A stretch of DNA of 41,924 bases, from contig JBBQRG010000016.1 of the NCBI GenBank assembly GCA_038215095.1, positions 1-41,924 on the forward strand. The letters run 5' to 3'. How positions within the stretch are numbered: position 1 is the first letter of the stretch; each line of letters opens with the position of its first letter. The notes under the pieces are model-generated. The model saw only the letters and a list, made by a program, of their open reading frames with translations. It made no database searches and was not told the DNA's origin. The position numbers were made by a program, and so were the translations under genes. Shown here piece by piece: positions 24,858 through 31,799 of this stretch. The stretch comes from DATACN01 sp038215095. Lineage in GTDB: Bacteria > Actinomycetota > Thermoleophilia > Solirubrobacterales > Thermoleophilaceae.

Positions 24858-25685
24858 GTGCAGCTCGGCCTCTTCATCTTCCCGACCGACTACACGCTCG
24901 ACCCCGCGCGGCTGGGCCGGCTGGCCGAGGAGCACGGCTTCGACTCGCTGCTGTTCCCCGAGCACACGCACATCCCGGCCAGCCGCGAGTCGCCCTACCC
25001 GGCCGGCGGCGAGCTGCCGCGCGAGTACAGCCACACCTACGACCCCTTCGTGGCACTCACCGCCGTGGCGGCGGCCACCGAGCGCATCAAGCTCGGCACG
25101 GGCATCTGCCTGATCGTGGAGCGCGACCCGATCACGACCGCGAAGGAGGTCGCCAGCGTGGACCGCCTCTCGGGCGGCCGCTTCCTGTTCGGCGTTGGCG
25201 CCGGCTGGAACAGGGAGGAGATGCAGAATCACGGCACGGACTCGGGCAGGCGCTTCGGGGTGATGCGCGAGCGCGTGGAGGCGATGAAGGCGATCTGGAC
25301 CCAGGACGAGCCCGAGTACCACGGCGAGTACGTGGACTTCGATCCGATCTGGTCGTTCCCCAAGCCGGTTCAGGAGCCCCACCCGCCGGTGATCGTTGGC
25401 GGCACGGGCAAGACGGTGCTCGACCGCGTGGTCGCTTTCGGCGACGAGTGGATGCCGAACCGCACGCCGCTGGAGGAGCTGGCCGGGCGCATTGGGGACC
25501 TGCAGCGAAAGGCGGGCGAGGCCGGCCGCGGCGAGATCCCCGTCAGCCAGTTCGGCGGCCCGCGCGACGGCGACGAGCTCAAGCGCTACGAGGAGGCCGG
25601 AGTGCACAGGGTGTTCTTCCGGCTGCCCTCCGACGAGCCGGACGCCGTCGAGCGGCGGCTCGACGAGCTGGCCAAGCTCCTTTAG
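24858..25685 (+). CDS. LLM-class F420-dependent oxidoreductase
   Basis: 275 residues from a GTG. The fold signature starts with LGLFIFPTDYTLDPARLGRLAEEHGFDSL and FPEHTHIP. The block RLSGGRFLFGVGAGWNREEM and the C-terminal barrel VIVGGTGKTVLDRVVAFGDEW are diagnostic for luciferase-like monooxygenase family proteins of the F420-using branch (TIGR03619-like). Such enzymes transfer hydride to or from F420 on unknown substrates, which also indicates an F420-making host. Its TAG overlaps the opposing NucS stop (TTAG at 25682-25685). Confidence 0.87.
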   Translation: MQLGLFIFPTDYTLDPARLGRLAEEHGFDSLLFPEHTHIPASRESPYPAGGELPREYSHTYDPFVALTAVAAATERIKLGTGICLIVERDPITTAKEVASVDRLSGGRFLFGVGAGWNREEMQNHGTDSGRRFGVMRERVEAMKAIWTQDEPEYHGEYVDFDPIWSFPKPVQEPHPPVIVGGTGKTVLDRVVAFGDEWMPNRTPLEELAGRIGDLQRKAGEAGRGEIPVSQFGGPRDGDELKRYEEAGVHRVFFRLPSDEPDAVERRLDELAKLL

Positions 25686-26350
25686 GCGGCGAACAGCGTG
25701 AGGTCCGGATCCCGCTCGCCGCGCAGCACGGCCGGGTTCACCTCCACGCACGCGATCCCGCGCGACTCGGCCAGCTTGCGGGCCTGGGGCTTGATGACCT
25801 GGGCGGCCAGCACGCCCCGGCAGCGCGTCAGGCCGGGCTCGCAGCGGATCCGCTCGAGATAGCGGGTGAGCTGCTCCACGGCGTCGATCGTGGCCACGCG
25901 CTTGATCTCGACCGCCACGAAGGCGTCGTCGCCGTCGCGGCACATCAGGTCCACCGGCCCGATGTCGGTGGGCCACTCGCGCCGGATCAGGCGCAGGCCC
26001 TCCCCGCAGCTGCCCGGGCTGGCGGCCAGCAGCTCCTGCAGCTCGCGCTCGACGCCCTCCTTCTCGAGTGCGGCCGCCTCGCCCATGTCGTGCTCCACGT
26101 CGGACAGCACCTCGGCGATGCGGATCTCAAGCCTGTCCTCCCCGCCGCGCTTTCTCACGGTCATCAGCCCCGGCTCCTCCTCGATCACCGTGGGCGCCGT
26201 CATCCAGTTGCTGGGCTTGAAGCCGCCCGTGTCGGCGTGCACCATCACCGAGCCGTCCTCCTTGAGCATCAGCAGGCGCAGCGCCTCGGGCAGCACCGCG
26301 GACAGGCGGCCGGAGTAACGGACCTCGCAGCGGGCAACAATGAGTCGCAT
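25682..26350 (-). CDS. nucS: Mismatch-specific endonuclease NucS/EndoMS
   Basis: 222 residues. The start MRLIVARCEVRYSGRLSA is the family consensus. The nuclease centre has Asp134 (GPVDLMCRDG) and Glu148-x-Lys150 (AVEIKR). A C-terminal DLTLF resembles the sliding-clamp-binding tail seen in actinobacterial NucS. NucS cuts both strands at mismatches and replaces MutS/MutL in most actinobacteria. The ATG at 26350 lies inside the first codons of the divergent ldcA gene, so each promoter would have to lie in the other gene's 5' coding region. This is the strongest taxonomic marker in the window. Confidence 0.93.
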   Translation of the reverse strand: MRLIVARCEVRYSGRLSAVLPEALRLLMLKEDGSVMVHADTGGFKPSNWMTAPTVIEEEPGLMTVRKRGGEDRLEIRIAEVLSDVEHDMGEAAALEKEGVERELQELLAASPGSCGEGLRLIRREWPTDIGPVDLMCRDGDDAFVAVEIKRVATIDAVEQLTRYLERIRCEPGLTRCRGVLAAQVIKPQARKLAESRGIACVEVNPAVLRGERDPDLTLFAA

Positions 26351-27278
26351 CGCATCGGCAAAGTACGCACCGGCCCGGACACGCCTGGCCCTCGTGTCGC
26401 CGTCGTCGCCGTATGACGAGGACGGCTACCTCGAGCGGGCGCTCCAGGCCCTCGCCGAGCTCGGCTTCGATACCAGCGTCGGGCGCCACGTGGGCGAGCG
26501 GAACGGCTACCTCGCGGGATCGGCCGAGCACAGGGTGAGTGACCTGCACGAGGCCTTCGCCGATCCGGACGTGGACGCCGTGCTGGCCGTTCGAGGCGGC
26601 TACGGCGCCGCCGAGCTCGTGCCGCTGCTGGACGAGCGGCTGCTGCGCGACAACCCCAAGCCGCTCATCGGCATGAGCGACATCACGGTGCTGCACCTGG
26701 TGCTCTCGGAGCGCCTGGGGCTGCCCACCTTCTGGGGCCCGATGGCGGGCCAGCTCGCGCGGGGTACGGACTACACGCGGCGCCTATTTCGCGAGGTCCT
26801 CACCGAGGGGCCGAGCGCCGGCCCGCTCGAGCTGCCCGACGGCGCCGAGCTCACCACGCTCGTGGCGGGCAGCGCCTCGGGTCCGCTCGGCGGCGGCACC
26901 ACCGCCCTGCTGGCCTCCTCGCTCGGCACCTCGTGGGAGGTCGAGACCGAGGGGAGGGTGGTGCTGCTCGAGGACGTGGGGATGGAGCCCTACGAGCTCG
27001 ACCGCGCCCTGCTCCAGCTGCTCCAGGCCGGCAAGCTGGCCGACGCCGCCGCCATCGCGCTGGGCGTGCACGTGGGCGTCGCGCCGCGCGACCAGCGGCC
27101 CTCCCTGACGCTGATGGAGGTGCTCGAGCGGCTGATCGTTCCGCTGGGCCTGCCCACGCTCTACGGCCTGCCGCTCGGCCACACCCGCGACCTGGCCACC
27201 GTACGCTACGGCGCGCCGGTGCGGCTGGACGCGTCGGGCGGATCGCTCGAGCTGCTGAACAGCTCGAGCGCGCGCTGA
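26340..27278 (+). CDS. ldcA: LD-carboxypeptidase (peptidase family S66)
   Basis: 312 residues. The family pattern is clear: RLALVSPSSPYDEDGYLERALQAL at the start, AVRGGYGAAELVPLLD, the Ser nucleophile in IGMSDITVLH, the Glu in LLEDVGMEPYELDR and the His in GLPLGHTRD. These residues form the S66 Ser-Glu-His triad that removes D-Ala from peptidoglycan tetrapeptides or cleaves microcin-type amides. The start ATG at 26340 overlaps the divergent nucS start by eleven bases; a later start would still leave the family N-terminus near residue 15. The 3' end overlaps the convergent hydrolase by 73 bases. Confidence 0.9.
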   Translation: MSRIASAKYAPARTRLALVSPSSPYDEDGYLERALQALAELGFDTSVGRHVGERNGYLAGSAEHRVSDLHEAFADPDVDAVLAVRGGYGAAELVPLLDERLLRDNPKPLIGMSDITVLHLVLSERLGLPTFWGPMAGQLARGTDYTRRLFREVLTEGPSAGPLELPDGAELTTLVAGSASGPLGGGTTALLASSLGTSWEVETEGRVVLLEDVGMEPYELDRALLQLLQAGKLADAAAIALGVHVGVAPRDQRPSLTLMEVLERLIVPLGLPTLYGLPLGHTRDLATVRYGAPVRLDASGGSLELLNSSSAR

Positions 27279-28117
27279 GCCACCAGCTCGGGCTTCTCCT
27301 CCGGGACGAAGTGGCCGCAGTCCTCGATCAGCTCGACGCTCATGTCGTCGGCGTGGCCCTCGTGGCCCTTCACGACCTCGGTGGAGAGGGCGCTGTCCTG
27401 GCTGCCGAACAGCAGCCGGGTGGGCACCGTCAACCGCGGCGCGGGGTCTCCGCGGATGGCCTCCCCGACGAGCCGGATGTAGCTCCGGTAGAGCAGCTGG
27501 GTGGCGCGGGCGCTGTCGGGCCGGGCCAGGCTTTGCGCGTAGCCGAGCGCCTCCTCCTCGGAGATGCACGGGTGCACGGTGCCGCCGACGATGGCGGCGG
27601 CGATCCGGCCGGGGTCCCGCTGCAGCGCCCAGGGGCCGAGCGGCGAGGCCATCACGAACACGTACCAGCTGCGCCAGGCGCCGGCCAGCAGCTTGAGGCT
27701 GGGGCGGACCCAGGGCACCGGCGCGCTCAGACCCAGGAACGCCTGGATCCGCTGCGGCGCCATGAAGCAGGCCACGAAGCCCGAAGTGCAGCCCCAGTCG
27801 TGTCCCACGAGGAAGGCGCGCTCCAGCCCGAGCGCGTCGAGCAGGGCGAGCGCGTCGGTCGCGAACGTCTCCGGGTCATAGCCGCGGCCGGGCGCCTCGC
27901 TGCTGCCGAAGCCGCGCAGGTCCGGGCAGATCACGCGGTGGCGCTCGGCCAGCAGCGGCGCCACGAGGCGCCAGGTGCCGGCGTGCTGGGGCCAGCCGTG
28001 CAGCATCAGCACGGGCGGCCCCTCGCCGAGCTCGGCCACCTGTAGGCGAAGCCGCCCGGAGTCCGCGGTCTCGATCTCCACCTGGCGCCGCTCGGCGCCG
28101 GGGATCAGCGGCGCCAC
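27206..28117 (-). CDS. Alpha/beta hydrolase (epoxide-hydrolase-like)
   Basis: 303 residues. The oxyanion motif is LHGWPQHAGTW, the nucleophile elbow is GHDWG with Asp instead of Ser, and His sits in CGHFVPEEKPE. An Asp nucleophile with a preceding HGWP is typical of epoxide hydrolases and haloalkane dehalogenases; the second acid is probably the Asp in GSQDSA. The start ATG overlaps the stop of the plsC-like gene by thirteen bases, so the two are probably translated together. The last 24 codons run antisense into ldcA and end in a low-complexity Ser/Asp stretch. Confidence 0.87.
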   Translation of the reverse strand: MAPLIPGAERRQVEIETADSGRLRLQVAELGEGPPVLMLHGWPQHAGTWRLVAPLLAERHRVICPDLRGFGSSEAPGRGYDPETFATDALALLDALGLERAFLVGHDWGCTSGFVACFMAPQRIQAFLGLSAPVPWVRPSLKLLAGAWRSWYVFVMASPLGPWALQRDPGRIAAAIVGGTVHPCISEEEALGYAQSLARPDSARATQLLYRSYIRLVGEAIRGDPAPRLTVPTRLLFGSQDSALSTEVVKGHEGHADDMSVELIEDCGHFVPEEKPELVAQRALELFSSSSDPPDASSRTGAP

Positions 28118-28866
28118 GGCAGCCTCGACCGCTTCTTGTGCCGTTGGCGCTGCACCAGGAAGCCCCCGCCCACGCCGAGCGCGGCCACGCCGGCGGCGAT
28201 CAGGCCCTGGCGCGACCGCAGGCGCCTGAACTGGCCCTCGACCTCGGGCCAGAGGATCTCCTCCACGAGCTCGCCGGCCGCCTCCGGGCTGGCCTCGATG
28301 GCGTCGACCGGGATCGGCTCGGCGAAGGCCACCTGCACGCGCTTTGGCTTCGGCATGCCTCCCGCGAACAGGTCGTCGCTGCCGCTGATCGCCGCGGGCA
28401 CCAGCGGCACGCCGAACTCGAGCGCAAGCCGGCCGGCGCCGCGCTTGGGATCGCCCAGCTCGTCGGGCTCGCGGATGCGCGTCCCCTCCGGGAAGAGCGC
28501 CAGCAGGCCACCCTGGCGCAGCACCTCGCGCGAGGTCTCGAGCGCGTCGGCGTCGGCCTCGCCGCGCTTCACCGGAAAGGCGCCAAGGCGCACCAGCAGC
28601 GGCCCGTAGCGCGCCTGGATCAGCTCGGTCTTCGCCATGAAGCGCAGGTGCCGGCGCGTGCAGACCGCCAGGAAGAACGAGTCCCAGAAGCTCTTGTGAT
28701 TTGCCGTCAGGATGGCCGCGCCCTCCTTTGGCACGTTCTCGGCGCCCTGTACCCGCATACGGAAGTAGGCCCTGAAGAGCGGCACCACGATTCCCCGGAC
28801 CAGCGCGTAGAGCGGGCGTGAGACTCCCTTCTCGCGCGCGAGGCGATGGGCCTCTTCGTTGGTCAT
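28105..28866 (-). CDS. plsC: 1-acyl-sn-glycerol-3-phosphate acyltransferase (PlsC family)
   Basis: 253 residues from the ATG at 28866 (MTNEEAHRLAREKG). Catalytic block 1 is NHKSFWDS (H-x4-D) and block 3 is FPEGTR. A middle block (GAFPVKRGEADADALE) matches substrate-binding motif II. The enzyme acylates lysophosphatidate in membrane lipid synthesis. The C-terminus is unusual: after EEILWPEVEGQF comes an Ala/Gly-rich helix and a basic tail (RQRHKKRSRLPWRR), possibly a membrane contact. The gene runs away from csbD and precedes the epoxide-hydrolase-like gene in one operon. Confidence 0.88.
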   Translation of the reverse strand: MTNEEAHRLAREKGVSRPLYALVRGIVVPLFRAYFRMRVQGAENVPKEGAAILTANHKSFWDSFFLAVCTRRHLRFMAKTELIQARYGPLLVRLGAFPVKRGEADADALETSREVLRQGGLLALFPEGTRIREPDELGDPKRGAGRLALEFGVPLVPAAISGSDDLFAGGMPKPKRVQVAFAEPIPVDAIEASPEAAGELVEEILWPEVEGQFRRLRSRQGLIAAGVAALGVGGGFLVQRQRHKKRSRLPWRR

Positions 28867-28885
28867 GGCGGCGGCCAGCCTAGGC

Positions 28886-28911
28886 GTTTTCCCCGTCGGC
28901 CGACGGGGTAC
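28886..28911 (+). promoter_or_regulatory. Sigma-B-type general stress promoter of csbD
   Basis: GTTTTC at 28886-28891 and GGGTAC at 28906-28911 are separated by fourteen bases, matching the sigma-B/sigma-F consensus GTTT(AA)-N12-15-GGGTA(T). It lies 35 bases upstream of the csbD ATG, ahead of a purine-rich ribosome binding site. CsbD is a known sigma-B-regulated protein in Bacillus subtilis, so promoter and gene agree. Spacer and -10 contain a perfect palindrome (28891-28908). Confidence 0.6.
28891..28908. promoter_or_regulatory. Perfect 18-bp palindrome overlapping the csbD promoter
   Basis: CCCCGTCGGCCGACGGGG is a perfect inverted repeat with 9-bp arms and no spacer. It covers the spacer of the sigma-B-type promoter and the first part of its -10 element, so a bound dimer would block transcription. 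It also lies 25 bases upstream of the divergent plsC start. An operator is the best reading; a GC-rich cruciform or chance palindrome is possible. Confidence 0.45.
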
Positions 28912-28945
28912 CAGACAAGAACCCCAAAGGAAAGGGAGCCAAGAC

Positions 28946-29134
28946 ATGGGAATCATGGACAAGATCACAGGCCGCGCCAAGCAGGCAACCGGCGACGTCA
29001 CGGGCGATGCCTCGACGCGCCGCGAAGGCCGTAACGAGGAGCGCAAGGGCGAGGAGAAGGACAAGCTCGCCGACGCACAGGACCGCGTGGAGGAGAAGAG
29101 CGCGGACGTGGCCGACCTCGAGCGCAAGACCTGA
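28946..29134 (+). CDS. csbD: CsbD-family stress protein
   Basis: 62 residues from the ATG at 28946, preceded by the purine-rich AAAGGAAAGGGAG. The start MGIMDKITGRAKQATGDVTG is the CsbD consensus (KxKGxxxxxxGxxTGD type). The rest is a highly charged Glu/Lys/Arg helix. CsbD proteins are abundant, small, probably disordered proteins made in general stress and stationary phase; the molecular role is unknown. The upstream sigma-B-type promoter and downstream strong terminator make this a single-gene transcription unit. Confidence 0.9.
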   Translation: MGIMDKITGRAKQATGDVTGDASTRREGRNEERKGEEKDKLADAQDRVEEKSADVADLERKT

Positions 29135-29160
29135 CCGCAGCACCCAGGTCGACGTAGCTT

Positions 29161-29190
29161 GAACGGGCGCTTCGGCGCCCGTTCGCGTTT
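29161..29190 (+). terminator. Rho-independent terminator of csbD
   Basis: GAACGGGCGC, the stable tetraloop TTCG, then GCGCCCGTTC form a perfect 10-bp stem, followed by GCGTTT. It starts 27 bases after the csbD stop and also separates it from the opposing 27-residue peptide gene, so it may serve both strands. Confidence 0.8.
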
Positions 29191-29199
29191 CCGGGGCGG

Positions 29200-29283
29200 T
29201 TAAAGCTTCACGACGGCGATCACCATCGCGATCACCACGAAGATCACGATCGCGATCTGCATCGCGATCCAGGAGCGGGGCAC
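29200..29283 (-). CDS. 27-residue single-span membrane peptide coupled to the response regulator gene
   Basis: A GTG at 29283 opens a 27-codon frame to TAA at 29200. The peptide starts PRSWIAMQ and then is one long hydrophobic run of Ile, Val, Ala and Met, ending VVKL. It is thus a short basic N-terminus, one membrane helix and a terminal Lys. The GTG shares its first base with the TAG of the response regulator gene (TAGTG), a normal sign of coupled translation. The frame is strongly biased to Ile (ATC) and Val (GTG/GTC) codons. It is too short for domain recognition, and chance cannot be excluded. Confidence 0.5.
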   Translation of the reverse strand: MPRSWIAMQIAIVIFVVIAMVIAVVKL

Positions 29284-29909
29284 TACTCGATTATGGCTTT
29301 TCGCAGGGCGATGGCCACTGCGTGGACGCGCGAGTCCGCCTCGAGCTTGGTGATGGCGCGCTTGGTGTCGGATTTCACGGTCTCCGCGCTCAGGCCGATC
29401 CGCCGCGCCACCTCCTCGGTATGGAAGCCCTCGGCGAGCAGCTGCAGGATCTCCCGCTCGCGCTCGGACAGCGGAGCGTCGGCGATGCCGTGGGCCATCA
29501 GGAGCGCGGGGGAGAGCGACGGGTCCACGAACGGCCTGCCCTCGCTGACCGCGCGCACCGCCCGCAGGAGGTCCTCGGGCGGCGAGCCCTTCATCACATA
29601 GCCGCGCGCGCCGGCGGAGATGGCGTCGGACAGCAGGCGCTTGTCGCCGTAAGCCGAGAACACGACGGTCTTCACGCCGGGGGCCGTCTGCGAGATGCGC
29701 TTGAGCGCCGAGATCCCGTCGATGCCCGGCAGCCGGACATCCATGATCACGACCTCGGGCTGGTCGCGCTCGATGGCCTCGAGCACCTCTTCGCCTCGCT
29801 CCACCGTGGCTACGAGGTCGAGGTCATGCTCGGCTCCGAACATGAGGCTGAGGCCCTGGCGTACGGCGGCGTGATCGTCTACCGCAAGGCAGCGTGTTGG
29901 TATGGCCAT
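29283..29909 (-). CDS. NarL/FixJ-type response regulator (orphan)
   Basis: 208 residues. The receiver domain has Asp11-Asp12, the phosphoacceptor Asp57 in VVIMDVRLPG and Lys107 in GYVMKGSPPED. The C-terminal LuxR-type HTH (about residues 143-208) reads LSEREREILQLLAEGFHTEEVARRIGLS, followed by a variant ETVKSDTKRAITKLEADS, where many relatives have VKNH or VRTH. No histidine kinase gene is next to it. The ATG at 29909 is divergent from the universal stress protein gene, and the short membrane peptide gene overlaps its stop by one base. Confidence 0.9.
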   Translation of the reverse strand: MAIPTRCLAVDDHAAVRQGLSLMFGAEHDLDLVATVERGEEVLEAIERDQPEVVIMDVRLPGIDGISALKRISQTAPGVKTVVFSAYGDKRLLSDAISAGARGYVMKGSPPEDLLRAVRAVSEGRPFVDPSLSPALLMAHGIADAPLSEREREILQLLAEGFHTEEVARRIGLSAETVKSDTKRAITKLEADSRVHAVAIALRKAIIE

Positions 29910-30000
29910 CGCGCCTTAACCCTAAGGGCAGCCACTCCTTTCTGCCAGCCGATTTATGATGGCCGCGGATTCGCCCAGGCAGGCAACGAGGGAGGGGCAC

Positions 30001-30444
30001 TTGTTTGGCTCGATAGTGGTAGGCACGGACGGCAGCGATACCGCCAAGGAAGCGGTTCGCCAGGCCAGCGAGCTCGCGAAGACGCTCGGCTCCCGCATGT
30101 ACCTCGTCAGCGCCTACGAGCCGGTGCCAGAGGGCCGCTTGCGCGAAGAGCGCACCGAGGTCCCGGAGGACCTCCAGTGGATGGTGAACCCGCGCGAGGA
30201 CGTGAACGCGACGCTCGAGCAGACCGGCGAGGAGCTCAAGGAGCAGGGCCTCGAGGTTGAGATCTACGCGCGCGAGGGCGACCCCGCCGACGCCATCCTC
30301 GACGTGGCCGAGGAGAAGGGCGCCGATCTGATCGTGATCGGCAACAAGGGCATGACCGGCGCGAAGCGCTTCCTGCTCGGGAGCGTGCCGAACAAGGTCT
30401 CGCACCACGCTCCCTGCAGCGTGATGATCATTAGAACGACGTAA
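30001..30444 (+). CDS. Universal stress protein UspA-like
   Basis: 147 residues from a TTG at 30001. This start is chosen because GAGGGAGG lies at 29989-29996 and the protein then begins LFGSIVVGTDGSDTA, the family N-terminus; an ATG at 29956 would add fifteen atypical residues. The ATP-binding motif is present as GNKGMTGAKRFLLGSVPNKV (G-x2-G-x9-G-S/T). The Asp in GTDGS and the final SVMIIRTT complete the fold. Usp proteins aid survival in starvation or oxidative stress. The gene diverges from the response regulator, so joint control of stress functions is possible. Confidence 0.9.
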   Translation: MFGSIVVGTDGSDTAKEAVRQASELAKTLGSRMYLVSAYEPVPEGRLREERTEVPEDLQWMVNPREDVNATLEQTGEELKEQGLEVEIYAREGDPADAILDVAEEKGADLIVIGNKGMTGAKRFLLGSVPNKVSHHAPCSVMIIRTT

Positions 30445-30453
30445 GAAACGCTC

Positions 30454-30468
30454 GCAGCCACCGGCTGC
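30454..30468. terminator. Small hairpin between convergent usp and subtilase genes
   Basis: GCAGCC-ACC-GGCTGC forms a 6-bp stem with a 3-base loop, ten bases after the usp stop and eleven bases from the subtilase stop. No T-tract. It may be a weak bidirectional terminator. Confidence 0.35.
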
Positions 30469-30478
30469 TCGCGCAACG

Positions 30479-31729
30479 TCAGCGCAGGGCGGCCGCGGCG
30501 TCCACCAGGCCGTGGCCGTAGCGGGTGTCGACGCCGGGCGGGCCGATGTCCCGCGAGGTGCTCTCGATCCGCTGCTCGAGCGCGTTCGGGCTCGGGTGCT
30601 TGCCCAGCCGCCTGGTGGCTATCAGCAGCGCCGCGATGCCCGACACGTGCGGCGCGGACATCGAGGTGCCCTCGTAGCCGCCGGGCAGCCCGAAGCTGCG
30701 GATGCCGTGCGTGAAGGTCTGTTGGTAGATGTAGTGCCCGCGCTCATCGGGGCGGCAGTGCTGGGCGTCCCACGGGTTGTCCGCGTTCGGCGCGTCCACG
30801 CCGCCGCCGGGGGCGGACACGTCCACGGCGCTGCCGGCGTTGGAGTAGTCCGCCTCGCAGCCGTTGAAGGTCGTGGCGGCCACGGCCATCACGCCGGGCG
30901 CGCGGCCCGGGTAGGCCACGACCGCGTCGGCCTGATTGCCGGCGGCCGCCACCACGAGCGAGCCGCGCCGGCGCGCATAGCGCACGGCGGACACGATGTC
31001 GGGGATCTGCGAGGCGCGCACCGAGGAGTCGAACTCGAGGCTCAGGTTGATCACGTCGACCTTCTTCTTGCCCGCGTAGCGGATGGCCTTGGCGATCGCG
31101 GCCGTGTCGCCGGCCCCCGACGCGTCGAGCACGCGCAGCGGCATGATCTTCGCGCGGTAGGCGATGCCGGCGGCACCGATGCCGTTGTTGGTGGTCTGCG
31201 CGATCGTGCCCGCCACGAACGTGCCATGCCCGTTCAGGTCGAACGGGTAGTGGTCGTGGTCCACGTAGTCGCGGCCGGGGAGGAAGCCGCCCAGGTCGGG
31301 TGCCCGCTTGTAGCGGCGCTTGAAGGTGCGGTAGGCCACGCCCGTGTCGAGTACCGCCACCGTGGCGCCGCGGCCGCCGGGGGCGTGCTTTGAGCGGGCG
31401 ATGCCCCAGGCCTCCGGCATGTTGATGCTGAACGGGCCGTTCAGGTTCCACTGCATGCCGAAGCCGGGGTCGTTCGGGAACAGCGGCCCCGCGGACGCGT
31501 GCGCGATGTAGTTGGGCACCGCGTATGACACGTCGGGGTTGTCCCGGAGGTCGGAGACCGCCTGTTTCACCGTCGCCCCGTCGCGAAGGTCGACCTTCTT
31601 CGACGCGCTCGCGTCCTTGTACTTGACGAGCACCTGGCCCGGCACGTAGTCGGCAGCGCTCGCGCCGGCGGGCACGGCCGCGGCGGTCAAGAGGGCCAGT
31701 GCGGCCGGGAGAAGGAAGCGCTTGCGCAT
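30479..31729 (-). CDS. Secreted subtilisin-like serine protease (peptidase family S8)
   Basis: 416 residues from the ATG at 31729, directly followed by a signal peptide (MRKRFLLPAALALLTAAAVP, cleavage near GASA-AD). A short propeptide follows (YVPGQVLVKYKDASASKK). The triad is Asp in ATVAVLDTGVAY, His in LNGHGTFVAGT and Ser in GTSMSAPHVSG; the oxyanion Asn is in AAAGNQAD. The protease is exported and probably degrades proteins outside the cell. No C-terminal anchoring or cell-wall domain is seen; the chain ends in YGHGLVDAAAALR just after the catalytic domain. A longer start 35 codons upstream would bury the signal peptide. Confidence 0.92.
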   Translation of the reverse strand: MRKRFLLPAALALLTAAAVPAGASAADYVPGQVLVKYKDASASKKVDLRDGATVKQAVSDLRDNPDVSYAVPNYIAHASAGPLFPNDPGFGMQWNLNGPFSINMPEAWGIARSKHAPGGRGATVAVLDTGVAYRTFKRRYKRAPDLGGFLPGRDYVDHDHYPFDLNGHGTFVAGTIAQTTNNGIGAAGIAYRAKIMPLRVLDASGAGDTAAIAKAIRYAGKKKVDVINLSLEFDSSVRASQIPDIVSAVRYARRRGSLVVAAAGNQADAVVAYPGRAPGVMAVAATTFNGCEADYSNAGSAVDVSAPGGGVDAPNADNPWDAQHCRPDERGHYIYQQTFTHGIRSFGLPGGYEGTSMSAPHVSGIAALLIATRRLGKHPSPNALEQRIESTSRDIGPPGVDTRYGHGLVDAAAALR

Positions 31730-31799
31730 TGCTCTACGGTGGTTTTTCAGTGTACGTGTGGGTGAACACTCCGCCGGCGTCGAAGTTGCCCGCGCTGCC

